DNA of 64,000 bases from Pristionchus mayeri (lineage: Eukaryota; Nematoda; Chromadorea; Rhabditida; Neodiplogasteridae), in contig BTRK01000006.1 of the NCBI GenBank assembly GCA_036245805.1, forward strand, positions 40,056,901-40,120,900. The letters are read 5' to 3'. The notes below the pieces were generated by a model. That model saw nothing but the letters and a program-made list of their open reading frames with translations. It searched no databases and was not told the origin of the DNA. This document shows positions 55,434-64,000 of the stretch, one piece after another (position 1 is the stretch's first letter; every line of letters starts with the position of its first letter). Position numbers and translations under genes: made by a program.

Positions 55434-57430
55434 ATGTTCGGTCTGGACCTCGATGAACACTTCGGCACGCCTCTTCTACTGCAGAGGTTGGTTCAAAAAT
55501 TATAAATTTAAAGAGTGGAAATGTCTTTCAGATTCATGTTTTGCGTGCCCGCAATCACACTTTCCATCTGTCACCCTCTCGTTGCTTACGTGCTGCTCTT
55601 TCAATCTAAGAGCATGAACATGGAGATGCGCGCTGGTTACCTCGTCATAATGGTCCGTAATTTTTTCCAATTTTTAGAAAGGAAATAATATTCATTTGCC
55701 TAGCCTGATGGGTCCTCGTTGAAAGAGAGTCTCAGGAATAGAAAAAAAAACCATAGAAATGAATTGAATCTTCCCCGTGAACTTGATGAAGAAACTAAAT
55801 TAATTTCATTTCAGACGTTCCAAGTGCTTCAAGACATCTTCTTCTGCTTTCTCTTCCAGCCCTATCCACTTGCGCCGCTTCCCATCATTGGATGTACTTC
55901 CTCTTTTTCTTACTATTAATCTTCGTTTTCTCTAGTAAAACGTCTCCCATTTCTCTTGAGTGGGGCGAAGACACGGAAGGAAAGATGAGGAAAACGTGTG
56001 CAGACGCATTATCTTAGAGAGAGAGTGGGCATTGTTTAGTAGCCTTCGAGAAAAATTCATTCTGAACACTCTCACACCATTCGACCAAAATTGTGCACAA
56101 ATGAAGGAAGAAAAAAAAGAAAAAAAATATCCGAATATTCAACTTCAACGTTCAGGCATGGGCGTTCTCTGTGAGTTCGAATGGATTCCTCCTGCTAAAA
56201 CGCTCGGAATCTTGGGCATTTTTCTGAACGGATCGATTGTGATCTACCTCTCTCTCCTACTTCGCATTCAACAAGCAATGATCATCGGCCATAGTCGCGC
56301 GAAGCTATCACGCAGGTAGGCAATGCAACCCTATCTCTACATTTGTGGTTAGTTGTGAAAAAAGCGGAAGTTCTGAATGGCTTCAATGCATACATTTTTC
56401 TATTCTAGATCTCAGTTCATTCTCCTTTTCGTACTAGCGGCTTGCGCTTTCTGGGTGGTGTTCTCCCATTTTTGCACAGCCGCCGAGCATCCCGACCGTT
56501 CTCGCATTATTGAAGAGGTGAAATAGTTGTTTGTGTAGTACCTCAACAGTAGTTATCAGTTTTAAAATAGTTCGTCATGATGTGGTTCTCAGCACAATGT
56601 ATCCTGGCTCGAGCAGTACACGACACATGTGATTGTTCTCGGAGCTGGAATCGGAGACGCTGGCTCAGTCCGACTTGGTGAGAGCCTTTTAATGATAAGT
56701 GTCAGTTTGTGAAAGAATCGGACAATTCTGACGATATATTGTACATTGCAAAACATACAAATAGCTGAAACTCTGTCTTTTGGGTTATACAAATGATTGC
56801 TCGCTTCTTGCGCAAACGGGATCATACGAAACTACCTCTAAAATCGCAATTCCAGCCATGCTGAAGCTTGCTGTGTTTGACGTTTTCTGGTATACCACAG
56901 CAATAGTACTCATATTTCTCATACTTCGCGAGTTGAAACGTCATGCGGTAAGAACAATTTTTACTTAGAAGATTTAACTTATTATCAATTTTATTCCAGA
57001 AATTTGAGTCTGCACAGAAAAGGCTATGCAGAACAGCGCAAGCTCTGCTGAGCGAGGTAGGTGCCATTATAATTCAAAATAAATTTAACCATTTTTTCAG
57101 TTGCTAATGGGAGGCATTCTATACATTTTCCCCTCACTCGCAATCGTTTTTCTCAGTTTTTACCCTCCTCTATTTCTTCCTGATCTATTCTATTTTTCTG
57201 CGAGAATACTATTCGTGGTGTGTTTCGACAAGAAATATTTCATTAAATTAAAATTTCAGCTATGCTTTTCCATTCAATCAATTGCTTCATCGCTCATATT
57301 TCTCAGTTATCACCAATTTGGAAGGGTTCGGTCGGAATTTGTTTTCTCTTCTCAAAATACGATTAAGGACATACGAAAAAGAGTGTGCAACTACGTTTCT
57401 GGACAAGATGAAACAATTAGTTCCGTGTGA
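55434..57430 (+). CDS. Sri/Srh-like serpentine chemoreceptor
   Basis: The ATG at 55434 lies two bases after a TATTTCAG acceptor, a likely trans-splice site, and begins MFGLDLDEHFGTPLLLQR. Exon 2 gives TM1 (FMFCVPAITLSICHPLVAYV, then LLFQSKSMNMEMRAGYLVIM). Exon 3 encodes TFQVLQDIFFCFLFQPYPLA and PLPIIGC; QPxPLxPxP is the hallmark of the Sri/Srh group. Then GVLCEFEWIPPAKTLGILGI with IVIYLSLLLRIQQAMIIG (about 56157-56314), QFILLFVLAACAFWVVFSHF (56408), HNVSWLEQYTTHVIVLGAGI (56594), DVFWYTTAIVLIFLILRELK (about 56880), KFESAQKRLCRTAQALLSE, LLMGGILYIFPSLAIVFLSF (57101) and the last helix CFSIQSIASSLIFLSYHQFG, with a stop at 57428-57430. All seven helices are accounted for, so it is probably functional as a G-protein-coupled chemoreceptor. 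Confidence 0.78.
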
Positions 57431-57579
57431 ATGAATGATGAAGACTGATGATGTTGAATACACGACGGCGTAAATGATTCAGTGTCCTTATGATAAATTC
57501 GATGTTTGTGTTCAACGTGAACTTGAATCAAAGCATAGTTTGCTGGTAAATTACAATTCAAAAATATGCAGGTCAGGAT

Positions 57580-58686
57580 AGTTAAGTATAGAAATCGAAG
57601 TTCATATCTAAATGCTGAATCACAATGCATCGTTCAAAGATACCCTCATCAAAAACCAAAAGTTCGTACTCACCAATCTGGACATTGGCCACAGCTTCTG
57701 ATATCGGCACTTTCAAAGTTACTTTCAGATCCATGTGGTGAAGAAACTGAAAACAACGTCCAATTGTCAATTAATTTTAAATATTTCGCTGATCTTACCT
57801 GAACAATTGCTTCAACTTGGGCGAGTGAAATAGATAAGTCTCGGCCCGATAAATCGAGACTGCAGTTTCCTCTAATAATCTTTTTAATCGTAGAGAGGCC
57901 CTAGGATTGTGGTGGAGAACCCCCGACTGCAATGCGATATATAAACTCAGTGTGGGATAGAAAAAAATTATATCAAATATTATTTTTACTTTGTTTTTAG
58001 TTGTTACAATCATTTAAAATTAACTCACCACTACTTTCGTTATCACGTGCATAAACGAAATTTCTTGGCATTATTTTTCGGCATGCATAAATGATGGTAT
58101 CACTGGAAAGAATGCACTGGACGAATTCATCGAAGATGAATATGGGAAAAGAAGAAGATCGGAAACTCACTTAGGCATGCGAATCGAATTGCTCTCATGA
58201 ACGAACACACTCTCAACAGACGATCCTTCGAGAAAATCTGAGCACTTTTCTACTACTATTGGATGAGTGTCAAAGAAGGAAAATTTTTGAAAGCCGGATC
58301 TTTGAGTGAGCGTTTTTAAGCACGTTAGGAAACTTTCCACGTACTCAGATTTCAGAGTCACACTGAAAATCTAAAATATGATAAAAGTTATCGAGGATTA
58401 TAAATGGAAAAGTTACAGTTTGCTCTCTCCGGTGTAAAGTGTGAACGACTGAGATTTTCCGTAGTGCATATACCGCACATCTTTCCCAGATGGTCATATC
58501 ACTATTGGTATTGAAATAGAAAGATATGAGTGTTTTTGCTTCATTATTCTGAAATTTAAGGAAGATAAATGTCAATGTATAATAATTGCTCACATTTTTA
58601 TCAGATTGAAGGCTGCGCGTCGTCAAACTTTTCCCTCTCGGAATTTTATTCCAGGTTTTGAGTTCAACATTTGAATTTGTTACCAT
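57580..58686 (-). CDS. F-box-associated-domain-like protein, F-box not seen
   Basis: The ATG at 58684-58686 begins MVTNSNVELKTWNKIPRGKS. The next exons encode NNEAKTLISFYFNTNSDMTI with ERCAVYALRKISVVHTLHRR (about 58420-58555), then VTLKSEYVESFLTCLKTLTQ and VVEKCSDFLEGSSVESVFVH (about 58170-58365). Later exons are DTIIYACRKIMPRNFVYARD (about 58030-58107), IKKIIRGNCSLDLSGRDLSI with AQVEAIVQ (about 57800-57900), and FLHHMDLKVTLKVPISEAVA (about 57680-57751). The FLEG(K/S)(T/S)V(S/E)S segment and overall exon order parallel the F-box gene at 23967-27531, so the two are likely paralogues. No F-box exon is seen upstream, where a low-complexity stretch and the 1.9 kb palindrome begin. The 3' end is uncertain: an open exon from 57630 to 57391 would overlap the receptor gene on the other strand. 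Confidence 0.58.
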
Positions 58687-59084
58687 TACGAGCTGGAATA
58701 TGGATCATATAATTTAACGTTTATTTGCAAAAATGAGAATGGTAAATAAGATTGGTGGTTGATATTTACTAATAAAATATATAGGGGAGGGGCATGGATG
58801 GGAGCAGGGAGCGTTATCCATCCAAGTTGGTGTTCATTGGTCCAAATGCATCTATAGGTGCGAAAATTGGCATAGGACGCTGTTAGTTCTACAAGAAAAT
58901 TGGTATAGATCAAAAGATCACTAATTTTTTTTTTTTTAAATATCAAGCAGACTTGTTTAGCCGAATTTTCGAATTTTATAAAACATCATTGATTTTCATA
59001 ATACATTCAAATGTTTAAAAAAAATTTTCTAGGTAGTGGCAAATGCCAGCAACTTCATTTACCGTGTGATACAAAATTATTGAA

Positions 59085-60978
59085 TAATCTATAGGAGAGA
59101 CTTTTTGAGTCAGTGAACATACACTTGACATAGTTCGAAAAACCGAAATCGCCCTAAGTGTGCCTACATATAGTACACGACGAGCCTAGCTCGGGTGCCC
59201 CATCCTGAGTGTTCTATATCACGCACAACGAAATAGGAGACACGAATGTCGATATATCGAATTTCTCAAACTTCGCCCATTCACAACCGGTGATAACTTG
59301 AAAAATAAGCAATATTCCGTACATCATATATCTAAAGTTTCTTCATGATTGGGCTTCAAATCATGGTGAAAAAAATTTAAAAACTTTTTATTGTTTCGAA
59401 TAATTATTTTTAGCAAATTCGTGTATGCATAAATCAACCATTTTTATTTCGCCTATTGTTAGTAAATAATATTAACTCGTTAAATAAAAAAAATAAAAGA
59501 AATTTAAAATACACCTTTTGAGAAATCGTCAAAAATGTGATAAAATATTCACAGCCTCGATTTTACCGTAATTTATGCATCTTTAAATAAGGATCCCCTG
59601 AAGTATGGTGATTATTATTGAACAAAATGTCAAGTATGCTCCCTAGTTAGTAGAATAACGTAAACAATTGCGGGACTGGACATCGATGTTCCAATATTTA
59701 GCTAGTCTGAAAACGCAAAATAATTGGTGTCGATCCAAACTTTTTGTCAGATATGTTGGAAGCTAAATTTGATTTGATCATTTGACATCATTTGGCAATC
59801 AATAACACAAAAAAATGCTAAAAAATGAAGATTCTGAAAAAAATGTTGCTCAGCTTCGATTATTTCGATGTTTGGGCTACCGCCAATCGAAGGATTAGAT
59901 AATGCCATCAGAATCTTAAGCCGTATCTCAAAGTATATTAAAATATATACTATTAAATTGCCAAATTGCCTCATCCAATGTGGTCTTTGCCTAAATAAAT
60001 TCGATCTAAATGAGGACGAAATCGTCAATATCTCGATTTCCTGAACATTTATTCGAATTTATTTAGGCAACGAAAGCATCGGATCAGGCAATTTCTCAAT
60101 TTATTTGTGCATATTTTAATATACTTTGAGATACGGCTTAAGATTCTGATGGCATTATCTAATCCTTCGATTGGCGGTATCCCAAATATCGAAATAATCA
60201 AGGCTGAGCAACATTTTTTTCAGAATCTTCAATTTTTTGAGCAAATTTTTGTGTTATTGATTGCCAAATGATATCAAATGATCAAATCAAATTTAACTTC
60301 CAAATATCTGACAAAAATTTTGGGTCGACTCCAATTATTTTGCGTTTTCAGACTAGCTAAATATTGGAACAACGATGTCCAGTCCCGCAATTGTTTACGT
60401 TATTCTACTAACTAGGGAGCATACTTGATATTTTGTTCAATAATAATCACCATACTTCAGGGGATCCTTATTTAAAGATGCATAAATTACGGTAAAATCG
60501 AGGCTGTGAATATTTTATCACATTTTTGACGATTTCTCAAAAGGTGTATTTTTAATTTCTTTTATTTTTTTAATTTAACGAGTTAATATTATTTACTAAC
60601 AATAGGCGAAATAAAAATGGTTGATTTATGCATACACGAATTTGCTAAAAATAATTATTCGAAACAATAAAAAGTTTTTAAATTTTTTTCACCATGATTT
60701 GAAGCCCAATCATGAAGAAACTTTAGATATATGATGTACGGAATATTGCTTATTTTTCAAGTTATCACCGGTTGTGAACGGGCGAAGGTTGAGAAATTCG
60801 ATATATCGACATTCGTGTCTCCTATTTCGTTGTGCGTGATATAGAACACTCAGGATGGGGCACCCGAGCTAGGCTCGTCGTGTACTATATGTAGGCACAC
60901 TTAGGGCGATTTCGGTTTTTCGAACTATGCCAAGGGTATCTACAAATATGTTCACTGACTCAAAAAGTCTCTCATAGT
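59085..60978. repeat. 1.9 kb near-perfect palindrome
   Basis: The arms (about 59085-60030 and 60050-60978) mirror each other from AGAGACTTTTTGAGTCAGTG inward, including GTAGGCACACTTAGGGCGAT, ACACGACGAGCCTAGCTCGG and TTCAAAGTATAT-type DNA, with only scattered mismatches and small indels. The centre is near 60045 with almost no loop. No protein of its own was recognised. Confidence 0.9.
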
Positions 60979-61339
60979 TATCTGTAATACGGAAGCAATT
61001 ATATTTGCAAAATGTTTTGCATGGTCTCAATATGAGACTGTTGGGCGATATTCAGAGATTTGCCACTTGAGGAATGTCGGCTACCACAGATTGAAATGTG
61101 ATAATTATATCCTAGCGACACTGTTGTATGCGTGTCTCGTTCCACATTTTCCTCGGAAGCTCTTGTTCAGACGACATCATCGTTCTCACGTTCTGACCTT
61201 CTTCCATCTACGCACTAAGACAAGAGACCCGGTAGTTTTCCCAGTTCCATTGGTGTCTCTACACGTGGATTTCTCAGTAAAATACATTCTCCAGGTACCT
61301 CTCTAATCCGCCCGCGGGACTCCGCCCCTTCGAACTCAG

Positions 61340-63435
61340 ATGCCCGCTGAAGCAAGCTCGGATAGCGGGATGGTACTCCGACCTCAGATCTACTTCTTCT
61401 TCATTCCTCTTACGGCCATTACCCTTGTCTTCTACACGAGGATCCTCTATGTACTGTGGAGGCGGAAGAACGACTACAACTCCCTGTTTTACAAGCTCAT
61501 ACAAACACAGGTTACTATCGAGTACTAAATTAGGGAAATTGCCTTTCCATTTCGCGCAACCTGTTGAGAAAGAGTGCAGAATGAAGATGCGATTCCCTGA
61601 AATTAGAATCTAGTGGACAGATTTTCATGCGAGGTTCAGAGAACATAAATGCATATTTCCAGGCATTCTTCGACATCTCATACGTGTTATTGTTCATGGT
61701 CTACGACGTTCCGCAGGTATTATGAGTATGCAAACTGGAGAACAGATGAAATACTAGGACTGGCCCTCGCTCTATCCGTTTCTCATCGGGATGAATGGGA
61801 CGATTTGGCCGCAATTCTTCTACGGACACGTCTACGGCTGCTGCAATGGACAGGTAAGTAATCATTTTACTCTCTCCAATTCTCATGCCCTCTCGTCGGT
61901 CAGAGTGAGCGAGTAAATGTATATAGAGTCGGAAAAAATGATCGGAGGGTTATTTGTTATTTGTCACTTCTCTGATGAAACGAATTACGTTCAGATCTTG
62001 GGAGTGACACTGAACAGCGTGAGCCGAATGCTACTCGTGTGCTACCCGGGATGGAGAGCAGCCAAAGTAAGGATGAAGTGTTTATGAATGTTTGCGACAT
62101 TTCATCAAGCCACTATGATTGACACCAGCGAAACTGCAAAACGCTTTCGGTATTTTCGGGGCCCGATTACATTACAACCTTTGCACGATTGGAATTGAAC
62201 GATGGATAGTTGCCAGTTGAAATGTCACGCAGCGCAGGAAAGTAAGCGATTCCGTAGAAGGCGCAATTAAAAACATTGCTCGAAGGCGAGCGATTCGATT
62301 TCCGGGCTGAAATATAGCATACTATGAAAGAAGCTTTTGATGATTTCAAAACTCCTTTCGTACTTCTTCCTTCTGCCCTATTCAATCGGTTCGCTAGCAG
62401 ACGTTCGACTCGCTTGCTCTTCCTCTCGTCGTCCTCCTCCACTTCCCCTTCCCTCTGGCCGTCGGTCTCTTCATCTACTTCGGGGAGGGTCACTCAACAT
62501 TCGAGTACATCCCAGGCATCGGCAAAGTCACGCGAGTGACTCCCCTAGAAGCTGTTCAAGTGCGATTCAATTTTTTGTTTTGTCTACTCCGGATATCCAA
62601 GGCATTTCCCCTACCCGAACCCAGTTTAGCGGGCGCCGCAACTAATGAGTAGCCGTAGTGAGAACTAGCGGACGGATCTTGGATCTCTGCTACCCGATAG
62701 TAAACATGTCTTGGGTGCAATGAGGAAGGAGGAGGTTAGAATCCAAAATATTATCGTGATTTTAGATAAACTCGGACATCACAGCAGCTGCAGCAGTGAT
62801 CGGAGCTCTGATCAGTTCATACTGCTACATTCGAGTGTTCCTCGTCCTTCGAAAGAGGTTTGCAGTCATTTTCCAAAACATTGGCTAAAATTACATGTCA
62901 AGGCCTTTTCGATCGCTGCGAAAAGAGGCATCAGTCTACATCACCTCCTTCATAATGTTTCTCTCGCTATGCGCCATGACTGTCTACTACTTCTTCAACT
63001 GGTTCTATTCAATGACAAATGTGGTGTGAATCCTCTGCGAATCTCGTTGTAATGCGTGACTTCCAGTTGGACTACATGTACGCGTGGCGCACGAACTATC
63101 ACTACTTCTCCTTCACGATGTCGCTGCTGAATCCGTGGTGTCTCATCTTGACAAGCTGTAAGATTAAGTTTTCATGAAATTAGAGCTCTGAAGAGGGTGA
63201 AATGTGCAGTACTCCCAATCTATCACTACCTTTAAACGAGTTCTAAAAAGAGTTCGCCATGATGCAGGCCTTCGTGCCTGAGTAATAGATGACTTCAGTG
63301 AAAATGCGCGTGGCTGTCTTCGGGAAGGTCGCGAGCAAGATTCGCTTCTTCGTCCTCTCATCGAACCAAGAAGCGACGATGGAAGTAAAGAGATCGAGGA
63401 AGGAAACGACGACCATCAATCCATCGGTGTTTTGA
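61340..63435 (+). CDS. Srv/Srg-like serpentine chemoreceptor
   Basis: An ATG at 61340 directly follows an ACTCAG acceptor (trans-splice candidate). MVLRPQIYFFFIPLTAITLV with YTRILYVLWRRKNDYNSLFY and KLIQTQ holds TM1 and the FYxLxxxQ motif of the Srg/Srv group. Then come AFFDISYVLLFMVYDVPQ (61662), DWPSLYPFLIGMNGTIWPQF with YGHVYGCCNGQ (61760), ILGVTLNSVSRMLLVCYPGW (61995; the SxxR..xPG after TM3), LALPLVVLLHFPFPLAVGLF with FGEGHSTFEYIPGIG (62399-62567), AAAVIGALISSYCYIRVFLV (62780), RSLRKEASVYITSFIMFLSL (62912) and LDYMYAWRTNYHYFSFTMSL with NPWCLIL (63068). The tail VAVFGKVASKIRFFVLSSNQ ends INPSVF with TGA at 63433-63435. Seven helices can be counted and no lesion was found. By family it is a chemosensory receptor. 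Confidence 0.78.
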
Positions 63436-64000
63436 TGGCCGATATCTTAAAACTTCCGCTAGAGTCAGCTATTTCATCATTTTGCTTTCGTAAAGCTCAG
63501 ACTTCCTTTTCTATTGTTATCAGCACTGTGAGTGTATTCAAGTGCATTCAATGTTAGTCATCAAAATTCTCACGAGTTTATCATTCTGGAGAATATTGAA
63601 ATGATGAATTGACATGTGAATAACGGAAATACATTTTTCCTCGTGCTCGACAAAAGCAGCGGTGAGATCTTCTCTCGGAAGAAAACAAAATATAAATAGA
63701 ATTAAAGCTGATTTTTTCAATTGTTTGTTCTTTGAAATATATTGCATGCAAACATATCATTAAGTCAGTTTAGTTGGTGTATGATAAATCAAATAAAGAT
63801 AAATTGTTGTACGAGTCGGGGGGTAGGTCTTAGTGTGAACCAAACCACTCTCCATCAGAGAAAACCGGGGAGGGAACATCTACGACAAACAAGGGACGAA
63901 TTGTAAAATCTGTTAGAATTCTCACACCACCGCAACAGAACATGCGACACAAACAGATTTAACTAAAATTGAAGGCGGAGACGAGGTCCCTGGTTCTTCC
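63436..64000. other. 3' flank, no supported gene
   Basis: AT-rich sequence up to the window edge. AATAAA at about 63791 could serve as a poly(A) signal for a longer 3' UTR. No exon was recognised. Confidence 0.4.

Overview
This window looks like chromosomal DNA of a free-living nematode. Genes are split into many short exons by introns that are often 40-300 bp, with TTTCAG acceptors. Several start codons sit directly behind an acceptor, as in spliced-leader trans-splicing. The gene families are typical of nematodes: serpentine chemoreceptors of several classes, an F-box gene and an F-box-associated-like paralogue, a VWA plus C-type lectin protein, an astacin, and a DOMON plus cytochrome b561 protein. 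A diplogastrid such as Pristionchus would fit, but this is inference. No bacterial, viral or CRISPR features were seen. Exon limits come from reading splice sites and protein motifs by eye, so gene ends are firmer where a stop or signal peptide is named.

Layout. 1-10 kb: the 3' part of a VWA/C-type lectin gene (+), a complete astacin metalloprotease (-), a small Cys-rich ORF and a short membrane protein (+), then a damaged minus-strand region. That region holds a C-terminal PITP fragment behind a membrane anchor, a duplicated first exon and unrecognised exons. 12-18 kb: a DOMON/b561 ferric-reductase-like gene (+) whose second intron carries a mariner-like element and a foldback. 18-22.3 kb: two serpentine receptors (-); the second is probably a pseudogene with a mariner-like intronic insertion. 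23-31 kb: a small secreted protein (+), an F-box gene (+) with a 2 kb palindrome in an intron, and a Lys/Ser-rich coiled-coil gene (-).

31-42 kb: a complete COMT-like O-methyltransferase (+), a truncated TA transposon, a 5'-truncated Srh-like receptor fragment (+), an Srh receptor (-), an intron-bearing tRNA-Leu-like gene (+) and a complete lipid phosphate phosphatase (-). The phosphatase carries the full-length sister of the truncated transposon. 42-44 kb is intergenic, with two palindromes, tandem repeats and a GACA/GACG microsatellite. 44.9-50 kb: an Str receptor (+), a type I membrane protein (+), a foldback, and a duplicated copy of that gene's promoter and signal peptide region. 50-54 kb: unrecognised minus-strand exons around a nested repeat element. 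55-64 kb: an Sri/Srh-like receptor (+), an F-box-associated-like gene (-), a 1.9 kb palindrome and an Srv-like receptor (+).

The genes do not form one pathway. The shared themes are environmental sensing (at least seven receptor loci), secreted or surface proteins, and heavy loading with long foldback DNA. About nine inverted repeats lie in 64 kb, and four or five of them sit inside introns, where transcription would yield long double-stranded RNA. That foldback landscape, together with the damaged PITP/membrane-anchor locus, is the most unusual content.
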